DNA of 64,000 nucleotides from the NCBI GenBank assembly GCA_947478405.1, contig CANJVX010000008.1, positions 27,733 to 91,732 on the forward strand, in the 5' to 3' direction. Positions 37,776 through 47,750 of this stretch are shown in pieces. A program made the position numbers and the translations under genes. The notes below the pieces were generated by a model. That model was not told the DNA's origin. It ran no database searches and saw only the letters and a program-made list of their open reading frames with translations. Origin of the DNA: Beijerinckiaceae bacterium. GTDB lineage: Bacteria; Pseudomonadota; Alphaproteobacteria; Rhizobiales; Beijerinckiaceae. Within the stretch, counting starts at the first letter, position 1, and the number at the start of each line of letters is the position of its first letter.

Positions 37776-39185
37776 TCAGTTCCACTTGCGAATATCCACA
37801 AAGTGGCCCGCAATTGCCGCCGCTGCGGCCATGGCTGGCGAGAGAAGATGTGTGCGGCCTTTGAAACCCTGACGGCCTTCAAAGTTGCGGTTCGAGGTTG
37901 ATGCACAACGCTCGCCTGGTGCCAGCTTGTCTGGGTTCATCGCCAGACACATGGAGCAGCCAGGTTCACGCCATTCAAAACCGGCGGCCACGAATATCTT
38001 GTCGAGGCCTTCAGCTTCCGCCTGATCTTTCACAAGACCAGAACCCGGCACAACCATCGCATTCACATGGGCTGCGACCTTCTTGCCTTCGACAACCTTT
38101 GCCGCCGCGCGCAGATCTTCGATGCGGCCGTTGGTGCAAGAGCCAATGAAAGCACGGTCAATCTTCAGATCGGTGATCTTCTCACCGCCCTTGAGACCCA
38201 TGTAATCGAGCGAGCGCTGCAGCTTCGCCTTGTGCTGATCATCGCGACCATCTTCCACACGTGGCACTTGGCCTTCGATGGAGGCAACATCTTCGGGGCT
38301 TGTGCCCCAAGTGACGATGGGCGGCAGATGGGCGGCATCAAGTTCGATGACGGAATCGAAATGCGCGCCTTCATCCGTGTGCAGCGTTTTCCAATAACGC
38401 ACGGCTTCATCCCAAGCCGCACCCTTGGGCGCTTTCGGGCGATCTTTCAGATAAGCGAACGTCTTTTCATCGGGCGCGATGAGACCTGCGCGTGCACCAC
38501 CTTCAATGGTCATATTGCAGACGGTCATGCGGCCTTCCATCGACAGATCGCGAATGGCTTCGCCCGCGAATTCGATGACGTGGCCCGTGCCGCCTGCTGT
38601 GCCGATCTTGCCGATGATGGCGAGAATGATGTCTTTCGCAGTGACGCCAGCCGGCAACTTGCCGTTGACCTTCACCAGCATGTTCTTGGCTTTTTTCTGG
38701 ATCAGCGTTTGGGTGGCGAGCACATGCTCGACTTCCGATGTGCCAATGCCATGCGCAAGCGCACCAAAAGCGCCATGCGTGGATGTGTGGCTGTCACCAC
38801 AGACAATCGTTGTGCCAGGCAGCGTGAAACCCTGCTCCGGGCCGATGATGTGCACAATGCCCTGACGCTTGTCGAAAGCATCATAATATTCGAGACCGAA
38901 ATCAGCGGCGTTCTGCGCCAGCTGTTCGATCTGTGCCTTGGATTCGGGATCAATGACATCCGCACGCGCATCAGCGGTTGTGGGCACATTGTGATCGACC
39001 ACGAGCAGCGTCTTTTCCGGTGCGCGCACTTTGCGCTTGGCTATGCGCAGACCTTCAAACGCCTGCGGGCTCGTCACTTCATGGACGAGATGGCGATCGA
39101 TATAGAGGAGCGAAGCACCGTCCGGCTGAGCATCGACAACATGGTCATCCCAGATCTTGTCATAGAGTGTGCGCAGCTTTGCCAT
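37776..39185 (-). CDS. leuC: 3-isopropylmalate dehydratase large subunit
   Basis: 469 residues, normal length. Binds the 4Fe-4S cluster of isopropylmalate isomerase. The aconitase-type Cys ligands are visible in [13 protein letters not shown] and in [37 protein letters not shown] opens the protein and [14 protein letters not shown] is present. The 190-base upstream region is shared with the divergent VOC gene. Confidence 0.97.
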   Translation of the reverse strand: MAKLRTLYDKIWDDHVVDAQPDGASLLYIDRHLVHEVTSPQAFEGLRIAKRKVRAPEKTLLVVDHNVPTTADARADVIDPESKAQIEQLAQNAADFGLEYYDAFDKRQGIVHIIGPEQGFTLPGTTIVCGDSHTSTHGAFGALAHGIGTSEVEHVLATQTLIQKKAKNMLVKVNGKLPAGVTAKDIILAIIGKIGTAGGTGHVIEFAGEAIRDLSMEGRMTVCNMTIEGGARAGLIAPDEKTFAYLKDRPKAPKGAAWDEAVRYWKTLHTDEGAHFDSVIELDAAHLPPIVTWGTSPEDVASIEGQVPRVEDGRDDQHKAKLQRSLDYMGLKGGEKITDLKIDRAFIGSCTNGRIEDLRAAAKVVEGKKVAAHVNAMVVPGSGLVKDQAEAEGLDKIFVAAGFEWREPGCSMCLAMNPDKLAPGERCASTSNRNFEGRQGFKGRTHLLSPAMAAAAAIAGHFVDIRKWN

Positions 39186-39375
39186 GTCGTCTCGTCCTCG
39201 GATCGTGCCGGAGCGCCCCTTGGGCGGGCGGTCTCTTCATTTAATGGCCGTCTCATAGCCGAAAAAGGGGGGCGAGGGGAAGGTTTTTGGGCCAAAGGCA
39301 TGCGCAATCGCCGCTGGCGGCGGCGCGCGGCTCCCGATAGTTTGTGGTCTGTCCGGACCTTGTGAGGAAAACACC

Positions 39376-39783
39376 GTGTTTGAGCGCCCGAAAGTTGCCC
39401 CCTATCTGACGGTTTCCCCGGCCATGGGAGCGATTGCCTTTTACACGGCGGTCTTTGGCGCAACGCAAAAAGCGCTGATGCCCTCGCCAGATGGCATGCG
39501 GATCATGCATTGCGAACTGACCATCAATGGCAGTTCGGTCATGCTGGCAGACGCTTTTCTGGAATATGGCCAGACGCGCCCGCCCATCCCTGGCGAGCCA
39601 GTGACCATGTCAGTCAGCCTCGAGTTCGACAGCAAGCAGCAGCTGGAAGATGTTTTTGCCAAAGCGACCAGCCTGGGCGCCAAAGGCGATGTGCAGCCGA
39701 CCAATTCCTTCTGGGGCACACGTTTTGCGGTGATCCGTGATCCGTTCGGCCATCGCTGGATGCTGAACGGGCCTTTGAGCTGA
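39376..39783 (+). CDS. VOC family protein (glyoxalase/PhnB-like)
   Basis: 135 residues from a GTG start. Paired beta-alpha-beta modules: APYLTVSPAMGAIAFYTAVFGA at the start and RFAVIRDPFGHRWML at the end, typical of PhnB-like or bleomycin-resistance-like VOC proteins. These bind a metal and a small substrate; I cannot name the reaction. The motif IMHCELTINGSSVMLAD contains a likely metal-ligand position. It precedes the metallo-beta-lactamase fold gene by 138 bases. Confidence 0.85.
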   Translation: MFERPKVAPYLTVSPAMGAIAFYTAVFGATQKALMPSPDGMRIMHCELTINGSSVMLADAFLEYGQTRPPIPGEPVTMSVSLEFDSKQQLEDVFAKATSLGAKGDVQPTNSFWGTRFAVIRDPFGHRWMLNGPLS

Positions 39784-39921
39784 ACTCCCCCAAAGCCGGA
39801 CTTGCGGAGCTGGACTTGCGGCGGACCGTAAAAACAGCGAGCTTCCTTCAGCGAACGCAAACCGGCCGTCCAGCTTGGCCGTAAACCAAGCGTTCCAAAA
39901 ATTTTGAAGGAGGAATTGCCC

Positions 39922-40893
39922 ATGACAGAGATCACGCGCCGTGACGCGCTCGGCACATTGGCTGCCGGTGCCGCCCTTGCTGCCGCTCCCGCTTTCGCAG
40001 CCGCCCCGATTGTCGGCAAACAGGCTGCTGGCGTCTATCGCAACAAGATCGGCGATATGGAAGTCACCATCGTCACCGATGGTGCCCGCACATTCCCCAT
40101 GCCCGAGACCTTCGTGCGCAATGTCGCCAAGGAAGAAGTCGGCAAGTCGCTCGAAGCCTCCGCCATGTCGCTGGCGCGCATGACGGTGCCTTACAATCCC
40201 ATGCTCATCAACACAGGCGGCAAGCTTGTGCTTGTCGACACAGGCAATGGTGAAGGCGATACCAAGGGCGAAGTCGGCTATCTGCTCCCTAATATGGCTG
40301 CGGCGGGCGTTGACCCCAAGCAAGTCGATGTTGTTGTCATCACCCATTTCCACGGCGATCATATTATGGGTCTGCGCCGCGCAGATGGTGCACTCGCTTT
40401 CCCCAATGCAGAAGTGAAAGTTCCGGCCGCCGAATGGGCGTTTTGGATGAGCGACGAGAATATGAACAAAGCGCCCGACGCGATGAAGGGTGCCTTCCAA
40501 CTCGTGCGCAAAATCTTCGGCAATATGGGTGATCGCCTGACCCAATATGAAATGGATAAGGAAGTTGCGTCCGGCATCACGCCTTTTGCAACACCGGGCC
40601 ACACACCGGGCCACACATCGCTTGCTCTGCAATCGGGCAATGCGCGCATGATTGTGCAGGGGGATGTCACCAATATCCCCGCGCTCTTCCTGCGCAATCC
40701 GGGCTGGCATGTCATGTTTGATATGGATGCAGCCAAGGCCGAAGAAACACGCCGTCGCTTCTATGATCGCGCCTCTGCCGACAAGACATTGGTCGGCGGC
40801 TTCCACTTCCCCTTCCCGGCCCTTGGCTATGTCGAGAAGGATGGCGCGAATAATTTCAAACTTGTGCCGGTTGTGTGGAGCCCCACGCTCTGA
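39922..40893 (+). CDS. Tat-exported metallo-beta-lactamase fold hydrolase
   Basis: 323 residues from ATG 39922, placed by AAGGAGG (39907-39913) eight bases upstream; the track's TTG lies within that Shine-Dalgarno region. A twin-arginine signal (EITRRDALGTLAAGAAL, ending AFAAA) sends it folded to the periplasm. The metal motif is ITHFHGDHIMGLRR near residue 140; TPGHTPGHTSL and the Asp in IVQGDVTN supply further ligands. The fold fits lactonase or thioesterase-like hydrolases; the substrate is unknown. A strong terminator follows the repeat downstream. Confidence 0.9.
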   Translation: MTEITRRDALGTLAAGAALAAAPAFAAAPIVGKQAAGVYRNKIGDMEVTIVTDGARTFPMPETFVRNVAKEEVGKSLEASAMSLARMTVPYNPMLINTGGKLVLVDTGNGEGDTKGEVGYLLPNMAAAGVDPKQVDVVVITHFHGDHIMGLRRADGALAFPNAEVKVPAAEWAFWMSDENMNKAPDAMKGAFQLVRKIFGNMGDRLTQYEMDKEVASGITPFATPGHTPGHTSLALQSGNARMIVQGDVTNIPALFLRNPGWHVMFDMDAAKAEETRRRFYDRASADKTLVGGFHFPFPALGYVEKDGANNFKLVPVVWSPTL

Positions 40894-40900
40894 GTGCTCA

Positions 40901-40987
40901 TCATTGCGAGGAGGGCTTTAGCCCGACGCGGCAAACCAGAAGCCACGTGTGGAGATTCTGGTTTGCTTCGCTTCGCTCGCAATGACG
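40901..40987. repeat. Dispersed palindromic repeat, copy 8
   Basis: TCATTGCGAGGAGGGC on the left and TTCGCTTCGCTCGCAATGACG on the right; inner pairing AAACCAGAAGCC / GATTCTGGTTT. Between the metallo-hydrolase gene and the terminator shared with rplS. Confidence 0.9.
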
Positions 40988-41003
40988 GGAACACACCAAA
41001 AAG

Positions 41004-41033
41004 AAAAAGCCCGGCGCGAAGCCGGGCTTTTTT
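41004..41033. terminator. Bidirectional intrinsic terminator between the MBL-fold gene and rplS
   Basis: AAAAAGCCCGGC GCGAA GCCGGGCTTTTTT, a 12-base perfect stem with runs on both sides, ending 22 bases before the rplS stop. It closes the rplS transcript and the opposing one. Confidence 0.92.
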
Positions 41034-41055
41034 ATTCTCGTTACGAGGAGACCGA

Positions 41056-41433
41056 TTAGGCCTTCTTCTCGCTGTAATCCTGACGCTCGGCGATACGGGC
41101 CGACTTGCCGCGACGATCACGCAGGTAGTACAGCTTGGCGCGACGCACCTTGCCGCGACGGATAACCTTGATCGAGTCGATGTTGGGCGAGTGGATCGGG
41201 AACACGCGCTCCACGCCTTCGCCATAGGAAATCTTGCGGACGGTGAAGCTTTCATTGAGACCACCGCCATTGCGAGCGATGCAAACGCCTTCGTAGGCCT
41301 GAACGCGCGAGCGCTCGCCTTCCTTGACCTTCACATTGACGATGACAGTATCTCCCGGCTGGAAAGCGGGGATGGGACGAGCGGCGACAAGCTTGGCAGC
41401 CTGCTCGGCTTCGAGCTGCTGAATAATGTTCAT
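41056..41433 (-). CDS. rplS: 50S ribosomal protein L19
   Basis: 125 residues, complete. Begins [42 protein letters not shown] and [19 protein letters not shown] are typical of L19, which bridges the subunits near helix 14 of 16S rRNA. It is last in the ffh-rpsP-rimM-trmD-rplS series. A 96-base gap from trmD holds a possible promoter. Confidence 0.98.
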   Translation of the reverse strand: MNIIQQLEAEQAAKLVAARPIPAFQPGDTVIVNVKVKEGERSRVQAYEGVCIARNGGGLNESFTVRKISYGEGVERVFPIHSPNIDSIKVIRRGKVRRAKLYYLRDRRGKSARIAERQDYSEKKA

Positions 41434-41498
41434 TTTGGTATCTCCGTTTCGCCTCGTTGGGCGAGCGTTTCGGAACGCTGTTTTAATTGATGGGGGGT

Positions 41499-41527
41499 CT
41501 ATACAGGCCCCAAATAGCCTTGTCGAC
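41499..41527 (-). promoter_or_regulatory. Candidate rplS promoter
   Basis: On the minus strand GTCGAC (41522-41527), 17 bases, then GTATAG (41499-41504). The spacing is ideal but the -35 is weak, so rplS may be mostly read from upstream. Confidence 0.35.
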
Positions 41528-41529
41528 TC

Positions 41530-42213
41530 TTAATCCCGAGGCAAAAGGTCCGGCCGACGCTCGGCTGTCAGGCGGCGGGATTCGTCTGCCCGCCAGCGGG
41601 CGATCCGGGCGTGATCGCCCGACAGCAGCACTTCGGGGATCTCCCGCCCCTCCCATTCGCGGGGCCGCGTGTAATGGGGATATTCGAGCAGGCCGCCCTC
41701 AAAACTCTCATCCGAGCCCGAGGCCTCCTTGCCCATAACGCCCGGCAAAAGCCGCACACAGGCGTCCAGAAGGACCATAGAGGCGATTTCGCCGCCCGAG
41801 AGCACGTAATCGCCAATGGAGACTTCCTCGAGCCCCCTGCCCTCGATCACCCGCTCATCCACGCCCTCAAAGCGGCCACAGACGATGGCGACGCCCGGAC
41901 CCGCCCCAAGAGCCCGGACCCGCTCTTGGGTCAGAGGGCGCCCGCGCGGGCTCATCAGGAGGCGTGGACGGGGATCATCGGCGGCCAAGCCAGCATCGAG
42001 AGAGGCTGCCAGCACATCGGCGCGGATGACCATGCCTGGGCCACCGCCTGCTGTCGTATCATCCACCGCGCGGTGGCGACCAAGGCCGTGCTCGCGGATC
42101 TGATGTATCTCCAGCGACCAGGTACCGCGCTTGAGCGCCTCACCCGAAAGAGATGTGCCGAGCGGGCCCGGAAACATGTCGGGATAGAGCGTGAAGATGG
42201 AAGCCTGCCACAT
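41530..42213 (-). CDS. trmD: tRNA (guanine-N1)-methyltransferase
   Basis: 227 residues. Methylates G37 of tRNAs with SAM to prevent frameshifting. It begins [45 protein letters not shown] and [13 protein letters not shown] form the SPOUT knot and active site. The start overlaps the rimM stop by one base, so the two are coupled. Confidence 0.97.
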   Translation of the reverse strand: MWQASIFTLYPDMFPGPLGTSLSGEALKRGTWSLEIHQIREHGLGRHRAVDDTTAGGGPGMVIRADVLAASLDAGLAADDPRPRLLMSPRGRPLTQERVRALGAGPGVAIVCGRFEGVDERVIEGRGLEEVSIGDYVLSGGEIASMVLLDACVRLLPGVMGKEASGSDESFEGGLLEYPHYTRPREWEGREIPEVLLSGDHARIARWRADESRRLTAERRPDLLPRD

Positions 42214-42746
42214 CAGCCCTCTCCCGCCTCATCCTCGCGGACAATCACCTCTTCAGGCATGTCGACAACGACACGCTTGAGGGTGATCTCGACAATCGGC
42301 ACGACTTTTTTGGTGAAAGGCAAAAGCAGATTTTCGCCAATCTCGGGGCGCACATCAAGAATATCGCCCGCGCCGAAGTTCAACACATTGGCGATAGTGC
42401 CAATCAGCACACCCTCGCGCGTCTCAACACGCAGGCCGATGAGATCGGCATGATAAAATTCCTCCTCATGCGCAGGTGGCAAATCTGCACGCGGCATGTA
42501 GATGGAGGTGTTGGTGAGTTTTTCTGCAGCCGTGCGATCAGCCACGCCATCGACGCGCACGACAAGAATGTCGTCTTTGACGGGACGGGCTGAGACAATT
42601 TTAAATTTGGTTTTGCCGCTCTCATCGGTGAGGCGCGGATAATCGGCAATCGCCAGCGGATCGCCTGTGTAGGATTTCAGCCGCACTTCGCCGCGCACGC
42701 CATGCGCTGCGCCGAAGATTCCAACAAGGACGAGATCTTGCGGCAT
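42213..42746 (-). CDS. rimM: 16S rRNA processing / 30S maturation protein
   Basis: 177 residues. Binds ribosomal protein S19 and helps assemble the 30S head. The N-terminal RimM domain has [21 protein letters not shown]; a C-terminal PRC barrel has [30 protein letters not shown] and ends in [10 protein letters not shown]. It sits between rpsP and trmD, with a repeat copy in the 118-base gap after rpsP. Confidence 0.95.
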   Translation of the reverse strand: MPQDLVLVGIFGAAHGVRGEVRLKSYTGDPLAIADYPRLTDESGKTKFKIVSARPVKDDILVVRVDGVADRTAAEKLTNTSIYMPRADLPPAHEEEFYHADLIGLRVETREGVLIGTIANVLNFGAGDILDVRPEIGENLLLPFTKKVVPIVEITLKRVVVDMPEEVIVREDEAGEG

Positions 42747-42764
42747 GAAACCTCACCATCTCAC

Positions 42765-42851
42765 CGTCATTGCGAGTGTCAACGAAGCAAACCAGAAGCC
42801 ACACGTGAGGCTTACTGGATTGCTTCGTCGCTTGCGCTCCTCGCAATGACG
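42765..42851. repeat. Dispersed palindromic repeat, copy 9 (inside the ffh-rplS operon)
   Basis: Left arm CGTCATTGCGAGTGTCAACG, right arm GCGCTCCTCGCAATGACG, inner pairing CCAGAAGCC / GGCTTACTGG. Lies between rpsP and rimM, which are co-oriented, so it is probably transcribed and could shape differential expression within the operon. Confidence 0.9.
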
Positions 42852-42864
42852 AGGAAAAGACCGC

Positions 42865-43296
42865 TTATTCAGCAGCAGGTGCTTCTTCTTCGGCAGGAGC
42901 CGGAGCAGCAGCGGCGGTGGCAGCAGCTTCCTTCGCCGCAGCGGCGGCGGCGTCAGCAGCGGTCGCGGCAGCGGCGGCAGCAGCCAGACGCTCCTGAGCC
43001 TTCTTCTTCGGCAGAGCCTTTTCCGGATTGTTGCGCACATCGCGCTTCACTGCACCGAGGCCTTCGAGCAAGCGAGCAACACGATCTGTCGGCTGCGCGC
43101 CCTTTGCGAGCCAATCCTTGGCCTTTTCGACATCGAGCACGAGGCGTGCTGCATCGTCCTTGGCCTTCAGCGGATCGAACGTGCCGATCTTTTCGATGAA
43201 GCGGCCATCACGCGGCATGCGCGCATCGGCAACAACAATACGGTAGAAGGGACGCTTCTTGGCACCGCCACGCGACAGACGAATTTTGAGAGACAT
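42865..43296 (-). CDS. rpsP: 30S ribosomal protein S16, with Ala-rich tail
   Basis: 143 residues; the S16 core is about the first 90 ([56 protein letters not shown]). The last 50 residues are almost all Ala with Glu and a few Thr/Pro, an extension seen in many Rhizobiales S16 proteins and probably disordered. It lies 30 bases after the 86-residue unknown gene and 118 before rimM. Confidence 0.96.
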   Translation of the reverse strand: MSLKIRLSRGGAKKRPFYRIVVADARMPRDGRFIEKIGTFDPLKAKDDAARLVLDVEKAKDWLAKGAQPTDRVARLLEGLGAVKRDVRNNPEKALPKKKAQERLAAAAAAATAADAAAAAAKEAAATAAAAPAPAEEEAPAAE

Positions 43297-43326
43297 GCTT
43301 TCTTCCTTTCGAACTTAAACTTCAAC

Positions 43327-43587
43327 TTACTCTCTATGGTCTTCGACCAATTGTTCGATCGCAGCCCAGGGATCCTCACGCATGCCTTCGGATTTGAAGA
43401 CTTCGACATCCACCGAACCGCCCTCACGCACATCGATTTCCCAATATTGACCGGGCATGTGCACGAGAAACGAAAACGCATCGTCGAGATACGCTTTCGT
43501 GTCGTAGTAGATGTTCGCGGAATCCAATTGAGCTTTGATGCTCTTGAACACCTCGAACATGTTCACCGTCATTTCCTTCGGGATCAT
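43327..43587 (-). CDS. Unknown 86-residue protein coupled to ffh
   Basis: I do not recognise a named family. The ATG at 43587 overlaps the ffh stop codon (ATGA), and the gene ends 30 bases before rpsP, so it is embedded in the ffh-rpsP operon. The sequence is acidic and looks globular: an N-terminal helix (MFEVFKSIKAQLDSANIYYD), then strands (AFSFLVHMPGQYWEIDVREGGSVDVEVFKSEG) and a C-terminal helix (PWAAIEQLVEDH). No Cys, signal peptide or membrane segment. Ordinary base composition for the region. Internal Met residues 6 and 10 are alternative starts. Confidence 0.7.
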   Translation of the reverse strand: MIPKEMTVNMFEVFKSIKAQLDSANIYYDTKAYLDDAFSFLVHMPGQYWEIDVREGGSVDVEVFKSEGMREDPWAAIEQLVEDHRE

Positions 43588-45143
43588 TTTTTCTTCCCGA
43601 AAGGATTGAAACCACCTAGTCCGGGAAGACCCGGACCTTTTGAACCCAGACCCGGAAGACCCGGCATTACAGAGGTTCCAACTTTGGGCCCAAACGCACC
43701 AGCAGGCGGTGCATCAGGCAATTTCGGCATTGTGGGCATTTGGCCGCCCATCTGCTTTTGCATTTCGGCCATTTCTTCAGGGCTTGGCATGCCAGCACCC
43801 ATCCCGAACATCTGCGCCATTTTGCCCAACGGGCCGCGCTTGTTCGCGCCACCCATGGCTTTCATCATGTCGGCCATTTGGCGATGCTGCTTGAGCAAAC
43901 GATTGACGTCTTCCACCTTGGTGCCCGAGCCCGCTGCAATGCGCTTCTTGCGCGAGGCCTTCAGCACATCGGGGTGGCGGCGCTCGTCGCGCGTCATGGA
44001 CGAGATGATCGCGCGCTGGCGCTTGATGACACGATCATCAAGATTGGCGGCGGCAATCTGGTCTTTCATCTTGGCCATGCCGGGCAGCATGCCCATGATG
44101 CCGCCAAGGCCACCAATCTTTTCGACCTGCGCCAATTGCTCGGACAGATCATCGAGATCGAATTTGCCCTTGCGCATTTTCTCGGCAATGCGCTGGGCTT
44201 TTTCAGCATCAATATTCTGCGCAGCTTTTTCAACGAGCGAGACAATGTCACCCATGCCAAGAATACGATTGGCGATGCGTTGGGGGTGAAACTCCTCGAG
44301 ATCATCAACCTTTTCACCCGTACCGATCAGCTTGATCGGCTTGCCCGTGACTGCGCGCATCGACAGCGCTGCACCGCCGCGGCCATCGCCGTCGACACGC
44401 GTCAGAACAATGCCGGTGATGCCGACACGCTCGTTGAAATTCTTGGCGAGATTGACGGCATCCTGACCCGTCAGCGAATCCGCCACCAGCAAAATTTCAT
44501 GCGGGTTGGAAACAGCCTTGATCTCGGCCATTTCCGCCATCAGCGGCTCATCAATATGTGTGCGGCCAGCCGTATCGAGAATGATGACATCAAAGCCTTG
44601 CAGGCGCGCGGCTTCTTCTGCACGGCGCGCAATCTGCACAGGTGTCTGGCCCGCAACGATCGGCAAAGTTTCGATACCAATCTGGCGACCGAGCACTGCG
44701 AGCTGTTCTTGCGCGGCCGGACGCTTCACGTCGAGCGAGGCCATCAGCACTTTACGCTTCTCGCGGTCGCGCAGACGCTTGGCGATCTTGGCAGCCGTGG
44801 TGGTTTTACCGGCGCCCTGCAGACCGACCATCATAATCCCAACGGGTGCCGCCGCATTGAGATTGATGGGATCAGCGTCGGCTCCCAATGTGTCGATCAG
44901 AACGTCATTGACGATCTTGATGACCATTTGGCCGGGCGTGACGGATTTGACGACATTAGCGCCAATCGCGCGGTCGCGAACCTTGTCGGTGAAGGACCTT
45001 ACGACATCCAGCGCGACATCGGCCTCGAGCAACGCACGACGCACCTCGCGCAGGGCGTTGTTCACGTCCTCGTCGCTCAAGACGCCGCGCTTGGTGAGCG
45101 CGTCGAAAATGCCGGTGAGCTTTTCGCTCAGGCCTTCGAACAT
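43584..45143 (-). CDS. ffh: Signal recognition particle protein
   Basis: 519 residues from ATG 45143 (MFEGLSEKLTGIFDAL); the track adds 26 residues of leader. Recognises signal sequences with 4.5S RNA and docks on FtsY, also in this window. N domain about 1-90; G domain with GLQGAGKTTTAAKIAKRL, DTAGRTHIDEPLMAE and LTRVDGDGRGGAAL; M domain rich in Met/Gly with a long Pro/Gly-rich tail ending in FGKKK. The tail is longer than in E. coli. Confidence 0.97.
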   Translation of the reverse strand: MFEGLSEKLTGIFDALTKRGVLSDEDVNNALREVRRALLEADVALDVVRSFTDKVRDRAIGANVVKSVTPGQMVIKIVNDVLIDTLGADADPINLNAAAPVGIMMVGLQGAGKTTTAAKIAKRLRDREKRKVLMASLDVKRPAAQEQLAVLGRQIGIETLPIVAGQTPVQIARRAEEAARLQGFDVIILDTAGRTHIDEPLMAEMAEIKAVSNPHEILLVADSLTGQDAVNLAKNFNERVGITGIVLTRVDGDGRGGAALSMRAVTGKPIKLIGTGEKVDDLEEFHPQRIANRILGMGDIVSLVEKAAQNIDAEKAQRIAEKMRKGKFDLDDLSEQLAQVEKIGGLGGIMGMLPGMAKMKDQIAAANLDDRVIKRQRAIISSMTRDERRHPDVLKASRKKRIAAGSGTKVEDVNRLLKQHRQMADMMKAMGGANKRGPLGKMAQMFGMGAGMPSPEEMAEMQKQMGGQMPTMPKLPDAPPAGAFGPKVGTSVMPGLPGLGSKGPGLPGLGGFNPFGKKK

Positions 45144-45301
45144 GTGCGGTCCGTTCCTCGTGGATGCGCCAAGACCCTGATGAAACGACCGCCAAAAAGG
45201 TTTTCGCGCCCGGGGGCGCATCGCGCTGCCGGGCGTGGACCTCCAGCCTCAGGGGCAGGTCGGCGGGTCAGATCGTCAGGTTTTGACGCTAGATGAGGAG
45301 C

Positions 45302-45330
45302 TTTTAGGCCCCCGAGAGGAAAAGAGTCAA
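45302..45330 (-). promoter_or_regulatory. Sigma-70 type promoter of the ffh operon
   Basis: Minus strand: TTGACT (45325-45330), 17 bases, CTAAAA (45302-45307). Its -35 hexamer and spacer length equal those of the rplU promoter. The leader to the ffh ATG is about 150 bases. Confidence 0.65.
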
Positions 45331-45370
45331 CCGGAGAGGGTCATTTCGGGGGCGGTTCGAGCGTCTAGGT

Positions 45371-45455
45371 CGTCATTGCGAGGAGCCGAAAGCGCCGCGG
45401 CAACCCAGGGGCCTCACGTGAGGCCCCTGGGTTGCCGCGCTGACGCTCGCAATGC
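45371..45455. repeat. Dispersed palindromic repeat, copy 10 (nearly perfect palindrome)
   Basis: CGTCATTGCGAGGAGC on the left, GCTGACGCTCGCAATG on the right. The centre is an uninterrupted palindrome: CAACCCAGGGGCCTCACG mirrored by CGTGAGGCCCCTGGGTTG. It is the best-formed hairpin of the family. With the ffh promoter and leader it accounts for the 323-base stretch between ffh and asd. Confidence 0.92.
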
Positions 45456-45466
45456 CGAACCGGAGA

Positions 45467-46495
45467 TCAGCCCTTCTTGGGCGCGATCAACTTGCGCTTG
45501 ACCAGTGTCTCGGCGATCTGGACCGCGTTCAGGGCAGCACCCTTGCGCAGGTTGTCAGACACGCACCAGAAGGCAAGACCGTTCTCAACCGTAATGTCTT
45601 CGCGAATACGCGAGATGAAAGTGGCGTCTTCACCCGCCGCTTCATGCGGGGTGACGTAACCACCGTCCTCATGCTTGTCGATGACAATCACGCCCGGCGC
45701 ATTACGCAGCACATCACGCGCCGCGTCAGCGCTGATCGTCTTTTCGCATTCAATGTTCACCGATTCAGAATGGGCAATGAACACAGGCACGCGCACGCAA
45801 GTGGCGGTCAGCTTGATTTTCGGGTCGAGAATTTTCTTCGTCTCGACATTCATCTTCCACTCTTCCTTGGTAAAGCCGTCTTCCATAAAGACGTCGATAT
45901 GCGGGATGAGATTGAAAGCGATGCGCTTGGTAAATTTCTTTACCGCCACGCCACCCAGCGAATAGAGCGACTTGGTCTGACGATCCAACTCGTCCATGCC
46001 TTCTTTGCCCGCACCCGACACAGATTGATAGGTCGAGACAACGACGCGCTTGATGCTGAACTTGTCATGCAAGGGCTTCAAAGCCACCACGAGCTGAGCC
46101 GTGGAGCAATTGGGGTTGGCGATGATGTTTTTCTTGCGGAAGCCGTCGAGTGCCGCCGCATTCACTTCCGGCACGACGAGCGGCACATCCGGGTCCATGC
46201 GCCAGACGGATGAATTGTCGATCACGACGCAGCCTTGCTGAGCTATTTTGGGAGACCAGACCTTGGATACATCTCCACCCGCCGACATCAGGACGATATC
46301 GGTATCGGCAAAGTCGTAATTCTCAAGCACTTTGCACTTGAGGACCTTGTCGCCAAAGCTGACCTCCGTGCCGACAGAGCGCGACGAAGCCAGCGCCACG
46401 ACTTCGGACACGGGGAACTGGCGTTCCGCCAGAATGGCAAGCATTTCGCGGCCTACATTGCCCGTGGCGCCCACGACAGCGACTTTGAAACCCAT
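45467..46495 (-). CDS. asd: Aspartate-semialdehyde dehydrogenase
   Basis: 342 residues. Reduces aspartyl phosphate with NADPH, the step after LysC. The NADP motif GATGNVGREML is at the N-terminus, NPNCSTAQLV near residue 130 carries the catalytic Cys, and TYQSVSGAGKEGMDEL and RVPVFIAHSESVNIE follow. It lies 77 bases after leuB on the same strand, probably co-transcribed. Confidence 0.97.
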   Translation of the reverse strand: MGFKVAVVGATGNVGREMLAILAERQFPVSEVVALASSRSVGTEVSFGDKVLKCKVLENYDFADTDIVLMSAGGDVSKVWSPKIAQQGCVVIDNSSVWRMDPDVPLVVPEVNAAALDGFRKKNIIANPNCSTAQLVVALKPLHDKFSIKRVVVSTYQSVSGAGKEGMDELDRQTKSLYSLGGVAVKKFTKRIAFNLIPHIDVFMEDGFTKEEWKMNVETKKILDPKIKLTATCVRVPVFIAHSESVNIECEKTISADAARDVLRNAPGVIVIDKHEDGGYVTPHEAAGEDATFISRIREDITVENGLAFWCVSDNLRKGAALNAVQIAETLVKRKLIAPKKG

Positions 46496-46572
46496 GACCT
46501 TACCCTCATCTCGACTAGGGCGGTGAAGTGCACCCGCGCGGTGTCCTTGTCAATTATTAGACCCGTACCCTA

Positions 46573-47679
46573 TCACTTGATCTTCTGCAGCTCTGCCACA
46601 ATGGCATCGCCCATCTGGACCGTAGAGACGGTCGCAGCGGCATCGCCCTTGATATCTGCTGTGCGCAGGCCCGTTGCCAAAACATTCGCGCAGGCCTTGT
46701 CGATCATGTCGGCAGCTTCGCCCATGTTGAAGGAATAGCGCAAAGCCATACCGAATGAGGCGATCATCGCAATCGGATTGGCGAGCCCCTTGCCCGCAAT
46801 ATCAGGCGCCGAGCCGTGCACGGGCTCATACATCGCTTTGCGCTTGCCGTTCTTATCCGCTTCGCCGAGCGAGGCCGACGGCAACATGCCAAGCGAACCG
46901 GTGAGCATAGACGCCACATCCGACAGCATGTCACCAAACAGATTGTCGGTGACAATCACGTCGAACTGCTTAGGCCAGCGCACGAGCTGCATGCCCAAAG
47001 CGTCAGCGAGCATGTGATCGAGCTGCACATCGGGATATTCGCGCTTGTGCAAAGCATTGGTAACTTCATGCCACAAAACGCCCGACTTCATGACATTGCG
47101 CTTTTCAGACGAGGTCACTTTGTTGTTGCGCTTGCGCGCCAGTTCAAAAGCCACACGGCCAATGCGCTCGATTTCATATGTGTCATAGACTTGTGTATCG
47201 ATGCCCCGCTTCTGGCCATTGCCAAGATCGATAATTTCTTTCGGCTCGCCGAAGTAAACGCCGCCCGTCAATTCGCGCACGATCATAATGTCGAGGCCCT
47301 CGACAATCTCGCGCTTTAGCGACGATGCGTCAGCCAGTGCGGGATAGCAGATGGCAGGGCGCAGATTGGCGAAGAGGCCGAGATCCTTGCGCAGACGCAA
47401 GAGGCCGGCTTCCGGACGCACGTCATAGGGGACTGCATCCCACTTGGGGCCGCCGACGGCGCCGAAGATGACCGCGTCACATTCCATGGCAAGCTTCATA
47501 TCGCTTTCGCTGATCGCCTTGCCATGCGCGTCATAGGCAGCACCGCCCACGAGACCGTTTTCTGTCTCGAACAAGGCAATGCCGGCACCCGCCATCCAAT
47601 CGGCGACTTTCACGACTTCAGTCATGACTTCGGGGCCAATGCCGTCGCCGGCCAGCAGGAGGAGTTTAAACGTCGCCAT
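46573..47679 (-). CDS. leuB: 3-isopropylmalate dehydrogenase
   Basis: 368 residues from ATG 47679 ([19 protein letters not shown]), dropping seven residues from the track. Oxidises and decarboxylates 3-isopropylmalate with [39 protein letters not shown] and [30 protein letters not shown] are family hallmarks. It is about 9 kb from leuCD in a separate unit, with a hairpin and T-run just upstream. Confidence 0.97.
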   Translation of the reverse strand: MATFKLLLLAGDGIGPEVMTEVVKVADWMAGAGIALFETENGLVGGAAYDAHGKAISESDMKLAMECDAVIFGAVGGPKWDAVPYDVRPEAGLLRLRKDLGLFANLRPAICYPALADASSLKREIVEGLDIMIVRELTGGVYFGEPKEIIDLGNGQKRGIDTQVYDTYEIERIGRVAFELARKRNNKVTSSEKRNVMKSGVLWHEVTNALHKREYPDVQLDHMLADALGMQLVRWPKQFDVIVTDNLFGDMLSDVASMLTGSLGMLPSASLGEADKNGKRKAMYEPVHGSAPDIAGKGLANPIAMIASFGMALRYSFNMGEAADMIDKACANVLATGLRTADIKGDAAATVSTVQMGDAIVAELQKIK

Positions 47680-47701
47680 TGAGGGACCTCGAGAAAGCAA
47701 G

Positions 47702-47727
47702 AAAAAGAGGCCCGTTTGCTAGCCTCT
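47702..47727 (-). terminator. Hairpin with T-run immediately upstream of leuB
   Basis: On the minus strand AGAGGC and GCCTCT pair around a 10-base loop and are followed by TTTTTCTTG, about 23 bases before the leuB ATG. The stem is only six bases. It could be an attenuator or a second weak stop for read-through from lldP. Confidence 0.4.
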
Positions 47728-47750
47728 GGCTGCCAGATTGGCAACTCCCC

